Of a stretch of 64,000 nt of DNA, positions 24,845 to 33,696 are shown piece by piece (positions within the stretch are counted from its first letter, which is position 1; every line of letters starts with the position of its first letter). The stretch is taken from assembly GCA_021815305.1 (NCBI GenBank), contig JAKAHC010000003.1:186001-250000 (forward strand), written 5' to 3'. The stretch is from Deltaproteobacteria bacterium. GTDB lineage: Bacteria > Desulfobacterota > Deferrimicrobia > Deferrimicrobiales > Deferrimicrobiaceae. The notes beneath the pieces were generated by a model that searched no databases, was not told where the DNA came from, and saw only the letters and a list, made by a program, of their open reading frames with translations. Made by a program: the position numbers and the translations under genes.

Positions 24845-25687
24845 CTACCGGTTGGAGGGGCAAAGGGGACGGAGGGATTCAAGCTTTCCCGCCATCTCCC
24901 GGAATTCGCGGAACGAGCGGGACCGGAGGGTCCGGAACGCGGTCTCCAGCGCGCACTCCTCGCGCAGGCCGAGGATTCCCTCCCGGAAGGCGCGGGCTTC
25001 GACGAGGATCCCGTCGCAATCGTGGATCGTTCCCAACAGCGTCTGGAAGGCGTGGAGCCGTTTCGCGGTCCTCTTCGCATTACCGTGTCCGCCGCCAGGA
25101 GCGAGCGCTTCCCACGCGTATCGGTATTTCTTGAACGCCAGCCGCATCCGGTGGAGCGCCAAGGGGTTCGACGGGTCGAGGGCCGCAGGTGTGTGACGCG
25201 CGACATCGGCCCACAGACGTGCCAGCAGGAGGGCTCCCTCGTCCGGCGCATTGCCGCCTCCTCGACCTTCGGGGAAAGCGCCCGGCATGGGAACCCGTAT
25301 CGCGCGGATGCGTTTCCCGGCCAGGAGCTTCCCGGCCCGCCGCTCCCACCGCAGGACATCGCTCACCACCAGGACGGCGTATCGGTACGACGGCTCGTCC
25401 CCCGCGGGAACGAGCCCGCGGATCCGGTCCCTTTTCACCTGGGCGTCGCGCAGCTTCCCGAGCGGCGACATGAGGCGTTTCAGGGAGGCGCGCGCCGCGG
25501 TAAGCCGCCGGTCCGGGCCCGCCATCGCCTCGTGCACGGCGATCCAGGCGAGGACCCTCCGGATGGAAACCCGCAGGTCGTGGATGGTTTCCTCCCGGGA
25601 AGGATCGGCGGCCGCGCCGTTGAGGCACTCCCGGAACCGCCCGATCCGTTCCCTGCCCGCCTCCGAGAGGAGTCCTGAGGCCCTCAA
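24845..25687 (-). CDS. CHAD domain protein (polyphosphate-binding)
   Basis: The 280-aa protein is a single CHAD domain, a conserved-histidine alpha-helical bundle that binds polyphosphate. Conserved elements include ETIHDLRVSIRRVLAWI, LKRLMSPLGKLRDAQVKRD, LHRMRLAFKKYRYAWEAL and LLGTIHDCDGIL. The arginine- and histidine-rich surface is evident. The start is TTG at 25687, 10 bp after the preceding stop; no ATG or GTG fits. It ends the run phoU-ppx-kinase-kinase-orf-CHAD, which supports a role at polyphosphate granules. Confidence 0.88.
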   Translation of the reverse strand: MRASGLLSEAGRERIGRFRECLNGAAADPSREETIHDLRVSIRRVLAWIAVHEAMAGPDRRLTAARASLKRLMSPLGKLRDAQVKRDRIRGLVPAGDEPSYRYAVLVVSDVLRWERRAGKLLAGKRIRAIRVPMPGAFPEGRGGGNAPDEGALLLARLWADVARHTPAALDPSNPLALHRMRLAFKKYRYAWEALAPGGGHGNAKRTAKRLHAFQTLLGTIHDCDGILVEARAFREGILGLREECALETAFRTLRSRSFREFREMAGKLESLRPLCPSNR

Positions 25688-25697
25688 GGCCGTCCCC

Positions 25698-26084
25698 CTA
25701 TTCCTCCAGTTCCTTCAGGAGGGTCTCCGCCGCCTTCTCGATGCGGACCAGGTCCTTGCGCCGTCCTTTCTGCGGTTTGACGGCCAGGTCGCGCACGAAC
25801 CGGAGCATTCCGGCGATTTTTCCGGCGGGAAGGGGTTTCGTTTCCATGGCCTCGATGACGGAGGCGATCTTCCCTTCCGTGTTCTCCGCATAGCGCTCCG
25901 CGATCTCCGAGAACATCGCGCGGAGGCGGCGTGTCTCGAGGAGGAGCATCTCCCGCTCCATTTTTCGGGACGGCTTCTTCCCCAGGGCCGCCGCGATGTT
26001 CCGCAGGGACTTTTTGCCCCTGGCCGCGGGATGGGCCGCGGGGGGCGGTTCGCCCTTCGGTCTGGCCTTCTTTACCGGTGCCAT
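25698..26084 (-). CDS. 128-aa basic helical protein of the polyphosphate operon
   Basis: I do not recognise a family. The protein has a Lys/Arg/Pro-rich head (residues 1-45) and then predicted helices with heptad-like spacing (MLLLETRRLRAMFSEIAERY, LVRIEKAAETLLKELEE). A basic head would suit binding to polyphosphate or nucleic acid. It lies 13 bp after the second kinase-like gene and 10 bp before the CHAD gene. Confidence 0.65.
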   Translation of the reverse strand: MAPVKKARPKGEPPPAAHPAARGKKSLRNIAAALGKKPSRKMEREMLLLETRRLRAMFSEIAERYAENTEGKIASVIEAMETKPLPAGKIAGMLRFVRDLAVKPQKGRRKDLVRIEKAAETLLKELEE

Positions 26085-26097
26085 CTCCCCCTCCCCC

Positions 26098-26802
26098 TCA
26101 GGTTTCCGCTCCGATGACCGACTCGATGCGGGTCTGCAGCTCCCGGGTTACGAACCGCGGCGTCCTCATGCCGTTCACGGGCACGAAGCCGTAGATCGCC
26201 TGGAGCCGCATGAACGACCGGTGGAGCTCCGTCTGGTACCGGATGAACGAGTCGTACCAGGAACGGCTGTAGCCGATATCCATCCCCGACTCCCAGTAAT
26301 CGAGCTCCCGGCCCCGGTAGATGTACCGCTCCAGCAGCTTCTGCGGCGTCACGCGGAGGTACATCACGAGGTCGGGCACCAGGGCGATGCTATAGACAGA
26401 CTGCAGCCAGGCCAGGTCCGCTCCCCGGACAATATCCCGCGCCATCAGCGTGTAGATGTACCGGTCGGCGAGCACGATGAACCCCGCCCGCAGGGCAGGG
26501 AGGATCCGGTTCTCGATCTGGTCGGCGAAATCGGTGGCGTAGAAGAGCGACAGGGTGCGAGGGGAGAGGATGTTCCCCTCCTTGGCCTTCGCAAGCTCGG
26601 CGGAGACCAGGGTGGAGCGCTTCAGCCCCACGTGCTCCACGGCGTGCCCCCGGCGCTCCAGCCAGTCGGTGAGCAGCGCGATCTGCGTGCTCCTCCCGGA
26701 GGCGTCCGGCCCCTCGAGGACGATGAGCTTTCCCTTGAGGTCGGAAAGGTTCACCCCGGGAATCCCCGCCCCGTAGAAGGAGAATGCCTTCGCCCGCGTC
26801 AT
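26098..26802 (-). CDS. Thymidylate-kinase-like P-loop protein with Walker-A Lys to Arg change
   Basis: The 234-aa protein belongs to the dTMP-kinase-like P-loop family. Its Walker A reads EGPDASGRST (31-39), so the invariant Lys is Arg37; the codon is AGG at about 26692-26694. The DRY motif survives (FIVLADRYIYTLMARD) and a Trp/Tyr-rich region follows (YWESGMDIGYSRSWY). The ATG overlaps the stop of the paralogous kinase gene (ATGA). It may be a pseudokinase partner of that protein. A dTMP substrate is unlikely given the missing thymidine-binding features and polyphosphate neighbours. Confidence 0.8.
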   Translation of the reverse strand: MTRAKAFSFYGAGIPGVNLSDLKGKLIVLEGPDASGRSTQIALLTDWLERRGHAVEHVGLKRSTLVSAELAKAKEGNILSPRTLSLFYATDFADQIENRILPALRAGFIVLADRYIYTLMARDIVRGADLAWLQSVYSIALVPDLVMYLRVTPQKLLERYIYRGRELDYWESGMDIGYSRSWYDSFIRYQTELHRSFMRLQAIYGFVPVNGMRTPRFVTRELQTRIESVIGAET

Positions 26803-27497
26803 GGGAGGATCCACCGCGATACGGCCCGGTATTGCGCGAGATCGATCCGTTCGCGAAGGAGCTCCCGGACCTCCTCTTGGATCGCCTCCACAGGGCGGTC
26901 GGAACGGATCCGGGTGAAGCGGTGCTTCCTTGCGAGGGCCTCGTACGCCTGGTGGATCCTTCCCTGGAAGATTCGGAAGCTCTCCACCGGATCGGGCGAG
27001 AGCCCCATGTCCATCCCCGCCTCGTGGTACTTGAGGGCCGGCCGGCCCGCCAGGATCCGGTCGAGCGCGGTGCGCAGCGGCAGGGAGAAATAGAACGTGA
27101 TATCCGGCTGGAACGCGAAGCTGTAGAGCTGATCGACCCAGTCCAGCGGGCACCCCCGCACGGTGTCGCGCGCCAGCGCCGTGAACTTGTACCGATCCGC
27201 CAGCACGATGAACCCCGCCTTGAGCATCGGGAGGATGTTCCGCTCGTACCGGTCGGCGAAGTCGGTGCAGTGGATCAGGGAGAAGGTGGTCGGCGTGAGA
27301 AGGTTCCGCTTCTTCCCCTTCCGCGTGGCCTCCCGGACGATCGAGGAGGAGTTCCACTCCGTGAAGAACACCTTGTACCCCGAAAGCTCCAGCCACCGCT
27401 TGATGAGGTACACCTGGGTCGATTTCCCCGATCCGTCGAGCCCCTCGACGGCGATCAGCTTTCCCGGGGTGTCGTTCACGACGGGTTGCGTCGGCAT
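26799..27497 (-). CDS. Thymidylate-kinase-like P-loop protein
   Basis: The 232-aa protein has an intact Walker A (EGLDGSGKST, 18-27), a DRY motif (FIVLADRYKFTALARDTVRG) and the conserved GMDMGLSPDPVESF block shared with its neighbour (GMDIGYSRSWYDSF). It looks like a nucleotide kinase of the TMPK superfamily but lacks the typical dTMP-binding residues. It begins 5 bp after the ppx/gppA stop. Two diverged kinases in tandem suggest a heterodimer. Operon context suggests a link to polyphosphate; the true donor and acceptor are unknown. Confidence 0.83.
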   Translation of the reverse strand: MPTQPVVNDTPGKLIAVEGLDGSGKSTQVYLIKRWLELSGYKVFFTEWNSSSIVREATRKGKKRNLLTPTTFSLIHCTDFADRYERNILPMLKAGFIVLADRYKFTALARDTVRGCPLDWVDQLYSFAFQPDITFYFSLPLRTALDRILAGRPALKYHEAGMDMGLSPDPVESFRIFQGRIHQAYEALARKHRFTRIRSDRPVEAIQEEVRELLRERIDLAQYRAVSRWILP

Positions 27498-27502
27498 TCC
27501 CG

Positions 27503-29041
27503 TTACCCCTCCGGCTCGATGGTGAACTGCACGTCGACGCCGAAATGTTCCCGGAACATCGACGCGTTCTTCGATACGCTCAGGGCCTCCAGCCGGCACG
27601 ATTTCCTGCTCAGGGCCCGCAGGAGCAGCGACCCGTCCTGGAGCCGGCAGTCGATGCCGTGGACGGCGCCGGCGTGCTCCTTGTCGAGGGCGTCGGCGAT
27701 CCGCAGCATCGACGCCAAGGCCCGTACCACCTCCTGCTCCCGCTTGGAAAGGCCTTCGACCTCGGGATGACCCGACGTCGGGACCGCCTTGCGGTGGTAC
27801 CGGGCGATCCCCGCGACGACGAGGCGCTCCGACGGGGAGAACCCCACGATCTCCGTGTTGGCGATGATGTAGTGACTGTGTTTGTGGTGCTTCTGCATGC
27901 TGATGAAGTAGCCGATGTCGTGCAGCAGGGCCGCCGCCTCGAGATAAATGCGCTCCTGCTTCCCGAGACCGTGGAGGGATTCCGTCTTGTCGAAGAGCTG
28001 GAGCGCGAGCTCGGACACCTTCTCCGAGTGCTTGATGTCCACCCGGTACCGTGCGGCGATCTGGCGGCAGGAGACCCCCACCTGCTCCCGCAGGTCGAGA
28101 AAGCGCTCGGCCCCTTTCTCCCGGGCGAGCAGGTCGAGGACCAGGCCGTCCTTGAGGCTCACCCGCGGGACCAGGATCTCCTCGGCGCCGTTTTGCTCCG
28201 AGATCCGGTGGTAGACAAAACACGCGGGCAGGATGACGTCGGCGCGGTCCTCCCGGAGGCCGTATCGCTCCATGCGGCTCCTAAGCGACATCCCGGAGAG
28301 CTCCTCCATCAGCTTCCGGAGGTTTTCGGGCCGGATGACGACCGTGTCGGGGTAGTCGGCATGGGCTTGCGCGCCGATCGCGGGGATGGAGGCGATCGTC
28401 TCGATGTTGCCCCCCGTGGCGATGAACAGGGCTGCCTTCTTCCCGGTCCCACGGCGGGAGAGCTTCTGGCCGACCAGGTCCATGTACTCGTTCAGAAGCT
28501 GGCCCGCCCCCCGCAGGTCCTCCTCCGCGGAGGAGAGCAGGTCCAGCAGCCGGACGGCGCCGAAATTGTGGGAATCGGTCAGGGTGATGCGGCCGTTCTC
28601 CACGAAGGCGATCTCCACCGAGCCGCCCCCCAGGTCGACGATGAGGGCGCTCTTTTTCGCCAGCGGGATCTTTTTCCCGACCGCCAGGGCGATCAGCCGC
28701 GCCTCCTCGTCGCCGTTGATGACCTCGACGCGGATGCCCGAGGCGCGTTCCAGGCGGGAGAGGAGCTGGTCGGCGTTCGCCGCTTCCCGGGTGGCGCACG
28801 TGGCGACCGCCTTCACGTTCTGCACCCCGTGGGTCTTGAGCAGCTGGCGGAACCGGCGGAAGGCGGCCTCGGCCTTGCGCAGGTTCTCCTCGCGGATCTT
28901 CCCGGACAGGAATACGTCGCCGCCCAGGCGGATCGGCTCGCGGAGGTTCTCCAGGACGCGGTAGCCGGAATCCACCGTCGTTTCGACCACGTAGAAGCGG
29001 ATCGCGTTGGAGCCCATGTCGATGGCTGCGATCCGTGGCAA
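27503..29041 (-). CDS. ppx: Ppx/GppA exopolyphosphatase with C-terminal HD domain
   Basis: The 512-aa protein would hydrolyse terminal phosphate from polyphosphate (or pppGpp). The N-terminal ASKHA domains show AIDMGSNAIRFYVVE, ATCATREAAN and the Gly-rich IVDLGGGSVEIAF near 140. The C-terminal HD-type domain has AAALLHDIGYFIS near 370. Length matches two-domain Ppx/GppA. It starts at TTG 29041 after a GGGGGGG stretch, 23 bp after phoU, and runs 5 bp from the first kinase gene, so it probably belongs to the pst transcription unit. Confidence 0.92.
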   Translation of the reverse strand: MPRIAAIDMGSNAIRFYVVETTVDSGYRVLENLREPIRLGGDVFLSGKIREENLRKAEAAFRRFRQLLKTHGVQNVKAVATCATREAANADQLLSRLERASGIRVEVINGDEEARLIALAVGKKIPLAKKSALIVDLGGGSVEIAFVENGRITLTDSHNFGAVRLLDLLSSAEEDLRGAGQLLNEYMDLVGQKLSRRGTGKKAALFIATGGNIETIASIPAIGAQAHADYPDTVVIRPENLRKLMEELSGMSLRSRMERYGLREDRADVILPACFVYHRISEQNGAEEILVPRVSLKDGLVLDLLAREKGAERFLDLREQVGVSCRQIAARYRVDIKHSEKVSELALQLFDKTESLHGLGKQERIYLEAAALLHDIGYFISMQKHHKHSHYIIANTEIVGFSPSERLVVAGIARYHRKAVPTSGHPEVEGLSKREQEVVRALASMLRIADALDKEHAGAVHGIDCRLQDGSLLLRALSRKSCRLEALSVSKNASMFREHFGVDVQFTIEPEG

Positions 29042-29064
29042 CGTCCCCCCCTTTGCGGTTTCCC

Positions 29065-29727
29065 CTACGCCAGCGGCCCCTGGTGCCGGACGTCTTTCCC
29101 CTTCACCATGAAGATGACGTCCTCGCAGATGTTCGTCGCGTGGTCGGCGATCCGCTCGATGTTGCGGGACACGAGGATGAGGTCGAGCGCCCGCGGGATG
29201 GTCGACGGGTCCGCCATCATGTACGTGAGCAGTTCCCGGAACACCTGGTCCTTGAGCTGGTCCACGGTGTCGTCCCGCAGGATCGTCTCGAACGCCGCTT
29301 CATCGTCGCCGTTGACGAAGGCGTCCAGCGAGGCCTTGAGCATCTCCTGCGCGATCTCCGCCATCCGCGGGATGTCGATCAGGGGCTTCAGCGGGGGGAC
29401 GGCGAGCAGCGATTCCGCGTGCTCCGTGATGTTGATCGCCTGGTCGCCGATCCGCTCCATGTCCGTGTTGATCTTCATGGCCGCGGCGATGAACCGCAGG
29501 TCGGCCGCCGCCGGCTGGCGCAACGCGATCAGCTCGAGGCACGCCTCGTCGATCTCGATGTGGAGCTGGTTGACCTGGTTCTCCATCGCCCGGACCTCCG
29601 CGAGCAGGTTGAGGTTCCGCTGCACGAGCGACTGGACCACCCGCCGCGTCATCTGCTCCACCAGCCCCCCCATCCGCAGGACGAGCTCCCGGACCCCGGC
29701 CAGCTGTTCCGAATAATGTTTCTTCAT
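29065..29727 (-). CDS. phoU: Phosphate signalling protein PhoU
   Basis: This 220-aa all-helical protein has the two PhoU repeats with metal-binding signatures (MKINTDMERIGDQAINITEHA and ILVSRNIERIADHATNICEDV). It transmits the activity of the Pst transporter to PhoR. It follows pstB by 29 bp, the normal order. Confidence 0.96.
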   Translation of the reverse strand: MKKHYSEQLAGVRELVLRMGGLVEQMTRRVVQSLVQRNLNLLAEVRAMENQVNQLHIEIDEACLELIALRQPAAADLRFIAAAMKINTDMERIGDQAINITEHAESLLAVPPLKPLIDIPRMAEIAQEMLKASLDAFVNGDDEAAFETILRDDTVDQLKDQVFRELLTYMMADPSTIPRALDLILVSRNIERIADHATNICEDVIFMVKGKDVRHQGPLA

Positions 29728-29756
29728 CCCCGTTCACCGCCTCCGCGAAGAAATGG

Positions 29757-30518
29757 TCAGCCGAACCGCCCCGTGATGTACTCCTCCGTCCGCTTGTCCG
29801 AAGGATTGGTGAAGATCTTGCCGCTCTTGTCCATCTCGATCAGTTCGCCCAGGAGGAAGAAGGCGACGCTGTCGGAAATCCGCGCCGCCTGCTGCATGTT
29901 GTGGGTCACCACGACGATGGTGTACCTCTCGCTCAGGTCCTCGATGAGCTCCTCGATCTTTGCGGTGGAGACCGGGTCCAGGGCGGAGCACGGCTCGTCC
30001 ATCAGGAGGATCTCCGGCTCCACGGCCAGCGCCCGGGCGATGCACAGACGCTGCTGCTGGCCGCCCGAGAGGGACAATCCCGGACGATCCAGGTGGTCCT
30101 TCACCTCGTTCCAAAGCGCCGCCATGTGGAGGGATTTCTCCACCGTTTCCGCGATGCTGGCGCGGGTAAGCTTCTTCCCGTTCAATTTCAGGCCCACGGC
30201 GACGTTCTCGAACACCGACATGCGCGGGAACGGGTTCGGCTGCTGGAAGACCATTCCGACCCGCCGGCGCAGGTTCACGGGGTCGATCCTTTCGGACTGG
30301 ATGTTCACGCCGTCCAGGAGGATCTCTCCCGTCGACCGGAACCCCGGGGTCAGGTCGTGCATGCGGTTTAAGCACCGGATGAAGGTGCTCTTCCCGCACC
30401 CCGAGGGGCCCATCACCGACGTCACGGAGTTCCTCCCGACGTCCATCCGGATGTCCGTGAGCACCTGGTGGCCTCCGAACCAGGCCGACAGGCCCTTTAC
30501 CTCGAGGACCGATTCCAT
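29757..30518 (-). CDS. pstB: Phosphate ABC transporter ATP-binding protein PstB
   Basis: The 253-aa ATPase has Walker [10 protein letters not shown], the Q-loop VFQQPNPFP, the signature [15 protein letters not shown], Walker [14 protein letters not shown] and the switch His. PstB-specific blocks ([21 protein letters not shown]) are present. It follows pstA closely. Confidence 0.97.
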   Translation of the reverse strand: MESVLEVKGLSAWFGGHQVLTDIRMDVGRNSVTSVMGPSGCGKSTFIRCLNRMHDLTPGFRSTGEILLDGVNIQSERIDPVNLRRRVGMVFQQPNPFPRMSVFENVAVGLKLNGKKLTRASIAETVEKSLHMAALWNEVKDHLDRPGLSLSGGQQQRLCIARALAVEPEILLMDEPCSALDPVSTAKIEELIEDLSERYTIVVVTHNMQQAARISDSVAFFLLGELIEMDKSGKIFTNPSDKRTEEYITGRFG

Positions 30519-30538
30519 CGCCTTCTCCTTCCCTTGCG

Positions 30539-31375
30539 CTATTTCTTCTCCCGCCCGAAGAACCGTGCGGTCAGGCTGATCAGGAGGACCATGGCGATCA
30601 GGACCAGGGCCCCCGCCCACGCCTTGTCGTGCCAGTCCTCATACGGAGATATGGCGTACGTGAACACCTGCAGCGGGATCGCCGCGATCGGCTGATCCAG
30701 CCGGGTCTGCCAGAACTGGTTCCCCAGGGCGGTAAAGAGCAGCGGGGCCGTCTCCCCTAGGATGCGGGCCATGGCCAGCAGGATCCCCGTGAGGATCCCC
30801 GAGGACGCCGTCCGGACGACGATGTACAGGATCGTCTTCCACCGTTCGATCCCCAGCGCCAGCGCCGCCTCGTGAACGTGGTGCGGGACGGTGCGCAGCA
30901 TGTCCTCGGTCGTGCGGACCACCACCGGGATGAAGATCATGGAGAGCGCGGCCGCGCCGGCCCACGCCGAAAACCGCTTCATCGGGACGACCAGGAGGAT
31001 GTACCCGAAGATCCCCATGATGATGGAAGGGACGCCGGTCATCGTGTCGGCGGCGAAGCGCACCGCGGAGGCGAACTTCCCCCTGCCGTACTCGGCGAGA
31101 TAGATGCCGCACAGGACCGCCGTGGGGACCGACCAGAGCATCGTCAGCAGCGTGATGACGATCGTCCCGACGATCCCGTTGGCGATCCCTCCCCCCGGTT
31201 CGCCGACGGGGTGCGGCAGATCGATCAGCAGCGACGGTTTGAGCTCCTTGGCTCCCTTGATCACCAGGTCGAAGAAGATGACGAACAGCGGCAGGATGAC
31301 GAGGACCGCACAGACGCAGAACAGGGCTTTCATGCACCGGTCGAGGGCCTTGCGGCGGAAGGAGACCGTTTCCAC
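30539..31375 (-). CDS. pstA: Phosphate ABC transporter permease PstA
   Basis: The 278-aa permease has six membrane helices and the EAA-type loop ([29 protein letters not shown]). The PstA feature [14 protein letters not shown] is present. It starts 4 bp after the pstC stop. Confidence 0.96.
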   Translation of the reverse strand: METVSFRRKALDRCMKALFCVCAVLVILPLFVIFFDLVIKGAKELKPSLLIDLPHPVGEPGGGIANGIVGTIVITLLTMLWSVPTAVLCGIYLAEYGRGKFASAVRFAADTMTGVPSIIMGIFGYILLVVPMKRFSAWAGAAALSMIFIPVVVRTTEDMLRTVPHHVHEAALALGIERWKTILYIVVRTASSGILTGILLAMARILGETAPLLFTALGNQFWQTRLDQPIAAIPLQVFTYAISPYEDWHDKAWAGALVLIAMVLLISLTARFFGREKK

Positions 31376-31379
31376 TCTT

Positions 31380-32312
31380 TCAGATCCCCCTTGCGGCGCG
31401 CGCGACCATTTTCGAGAGAACCCACTTGGCCGCCAGGTTCGCGACGAAGGTCATCGCGAACAGGATGAGCCCGATGAGGATCAGGGAAGAGAGGTAGACG
31501 TCGCCGACGGCCTCGGTGAACTCGTTGGCGATGACCGCCGCCATCGAATAGCCGGGCTGGAAGACGGAGAGGAGGACCTCAGGACGGTTCCCGATGACCA
31601 TGGTGACGGCCATCGTCTCGCCCAGGGCCCGCCCCAGGCCCAGGACCGTCGCGCCGAAGATGCCGGGGATGCAGTGCTGCCCGATGGCGATCCGGATCAT
31701 TTCCCACCGCGTGCCTCCCAGCGAGAGGACGGCCTCCTTCTGGCGCTGGGGGACGGTCGCCAGAACCTCCCTGCTGACCGAAAGGATGAAGGGGACGATC
31801 ATGATCGCGAGGAGGACCCCCGCTGCGAGCATGCTCGGCCCGTAGACGGGTCCCTTGAAGAGCGGGATCCATCCGAGGACCTTCGCGACCGGTTTCATGA
31901 ACCAGTCCCGCAGGACCGGCACGAGGACGAAGATCCCCCACAGCCCGTAGATCACGCTGGGAATCGCGGCAAGGAGTTCGGCCAGGAAAGCGACGGGGGC
32001 CTTCATCCACGGCGGGGCGAAGTCGTTGATGAAGATGGCCGCCCCGACGCTGAGCGGGAGGGCGATGAGGATGGCGAGGAAAGAGGAAACCAGGGTGCCG
32101 TAGATGAACGGGAGCGCGCCGAACTTCGAAAGCACCGGATCCCACGTCCCCGTGACCAGGAACGCGGCCCCGAATTTCCGCAGCGCCGGAACCGACCCCC
32201 GCAGCAGGACCCCGAACAGGAGGACCGCAAGGGCGAGGACCGCGAACGCGAAAGCGGCCGTCGTCCGTTCGAAGAGGAGATCCTTGAAGTTCCTGCCGGT
32301 CTTCCGGGCCAT
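31380..32312 (-). CDS. pstC: Phosphate ABC transporter permease PstC
   Basis: The 310-aa permease has an N-terminal cytoplasmic leader then six helices. PstC blocks are FGALPFIYGTLVSS, AAIPSVIYGLWGIFVLVP and the coupling loop EAVLSLGGTRWEMIRIAI. The ATG at 32312 follows GAGGAAAGG. A G/C-rich hairpin lies between it and pstS. Confidence 0.96.
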   Translation of the reverse strand: MARKTGRNFKDLLFERTTAAFAFAVLALAVLLFGVLLRGSVPALRKFGAAFLVTGTWDPVLSKFGALPFIYGTLVSSFLAILIALPLSVGAAIFINDFAPPWMKAPVAFLAELLAAIPSVIYGLWGIFVLVPVLRDWFMKPVAKVLGWIPLFKGPVYGPSMLAAGVLLAIMIVPFILSVSREVLATVPQRQKEAVLSLGGTRWEMIRIAIGQHCIPGIFGATVLGLGRALGETMAVTMVIGNRPEVLLSVFQPGYSMAAVIANEFTEAVGDVYLSSLILIGLILFAMTFVANLAAKWVLSKMVARAARGI

Positions 32313-32342
32313 CCGGGGCCTTTCCTCACCGTTCTTGGAGAA

Positions 32343-32371
32343 GGAAAGGGGGGGATTGCCCCCCCCTTTCC
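32343..32371 (-). terminator. Intercistronic hairpin between pstS and pstC
   Basis: GGAAAGGGGGGG pairs with CCCCCCCTTTCC around a short loop. It lies 30 bp before the pstC ATG and has no U-tract. It probably attenuates transcription or protects the pstS mRNA 3' end so that PstS is made in excess. Confidence 0.6.
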
Positions 32372-32414
32372 GATCGTACATCCAGCTTGCGCCCCCGCAC
32401 GGGGGATTGGAAAC

Positions 32415-33461
32415 TCAATACAGGGATTTCCCTTTGTACATGATCCCCTTCAGCGCATGCTCGACCTTCTCCACCACGGGCTTGGGCAGCGGAGCGTAGT
32501 CCAGCGCCGCCTCCAGCTTCTGCCCGTCCGTCATCGCCCATTTGAGGAACTGGATCAGCGCCTTCCCCTTGGCCTCGTTCGTCTGGTTCTTGTACACGAG
32601 GAGCCAGGTCATCCCCGCGATGGGGTAGGTGTCCTTCCCCGGGGCGTCGACCAGGGAGACCCGGAAGTCGGCGGGCATGTTCTTCGCCGCGCCCGCGCCT
32701 GCGGCCGACGTCGCCGCGAGCGTCGGGAGGACGAAGTGCCCGTCCCGGTTCCGGAGAGCGGCCACTTTCATCTTGTTCTGCTTGGCGTACGCCAGTTCGA
32801 CGTACCCGATGGCGCCGGGGGTCTGCTTCACCACGCCGGACACGCCCTCGTTCCCCTTGCCGCCAAGACCCACCGGCCAGTTGACGGACGTACCGCGGCC
32901 GACCTTCGCCCGCCATTCGGTGTTCACCGTCCGCAGGTAATTCGTGAAGATGTCCGTGGTGCCCGAGCCGTCCGAGCGGTGGGCGACCACGATGTCGGCG
33001 TTGGGCATCGTCACGGTCTTGTTCAGCTCCGCGACCTTCGGGTCGTTCCAGCGGGTGATCTTGCCCAGGTAGATGTCGGCGAGGACTTCGGGAGTGAGCT
33101 TCAGCCCGCTGTTCACGCCGTCGAGATTGTAGACGATGACCACCGCGCCGATCGTCGTCGGGATGTGGAGGATCGGCCCCGGGAGCTTGGCCATTTGCCC
33201 CTCCGTCATCGGGGCGTCGGATGCGCCGAAGTCCACCGTCCCCGTTGTGATCTGCTGGATCCCGGCGCCGGACCCGATCGACTGGTAGTTGAACCGTACA
33301 CCGGGGTTGGCGTTGGAATAATCGTAGAACCACTTGGAGTAGAGCGGGTACGGAAACGTCGCCCCCGCGCCGTTGACCGTCAGCGGCTCCGCCGAGAATG
33401 CGGCGGATGCGACCGCAATCGTTGCCAGAACGGCTGTCAGGACCCCGTAGAGCTTTTTCAT
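32415..33461 (-). CDS. pstS: Phosphate-binding protein PstS
   Basis: The 348-aa periplasmic binding protein starts with a signal peptide (MKKLYGVLTAVLATIAVASAAFSA). It has the PstS blocks TVNGAGATFPYPLYSKWFYDY, SIGSGAGIQQI, FGASDAPMT, WNDPKVAELN and the phosphate-binding HRSDGSGTTDIFTNYL. It heads the pst operon, with a Pho box 70-100 bp upstream. Confidence 0.97.
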   Translation of the reverse strand: MKKLYGVLTAVLATIAVASAAFSAEPLTVNGAGATFPYPLYSKWFYDYSNANPGVRFNYQSIGSGAGIQQITTGTVDFGASDAPMTEGQMAKLPGPILHIPTTIGAVVIVYNLDGVNSGLKLTPEVLADIYLGKITRWNDPKVAELNKTVTMPNADIVVAHRSDGSGTTDIFTNYLRTVNTEWRAKVGRGTSVNWPVGLGGKGNEGVSGVVKQTPGAIGYVELAYAKQNKMKVAALRNRDGHFVLPTLAATSAAGAGAAKNMPADFRVSLVDAPGKDTYPIAGMTWLLVYKNQTNEAKGKALIQFLKWAMTDGQKLEAALDYAPLPKPVVEKVEHALKGIMYKGKSLY

Positions 33462-33530
33462 TCCTTTGACCCTCCTGATGAATAGTCCGCATCTGCGGCT
33501 TTGAGGGTACCGTAGGATATGTACATCAAG

Positions 33531-33563
33531 AAGGAGTGAGAAGCGTGTTAAGATCGCGTTAAG
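33531..33563 (-). promoter_or_regulatory. Pho box upstream of pstS (three 11-bp units)
   Basis: Reading the minus strand, consecutive 11-mers are CTTAACGCGAT, CTTAACACGCT and TCTCACTCCTT. They share YTTMAC-N5 spacing, as known for PhoB-type regulators bound to tandem 11-bp units. The array is about 70 bp upstream of pstS. Confidence 0.65.
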
Positions 33564-33696
33564 GTTCGCGCCAGGAATAGTCCTTGTGAATCGAAAGGTT
33601 ATGACGTAGCTGTCTCCTCCGGAAGGTTTTGGTTGAACATCCTTCCATTCGAATCTATGCTTTCCCCGTTCCACATTTCCGCAAGGGGGTTCATCG

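Noticed and set aside
33603-33611. Fifth copy of the GTAG-type repeat (GACGTAGCT)
   Set aside because: Only nine bases match and the GGGG and ACAATT parts are missing.
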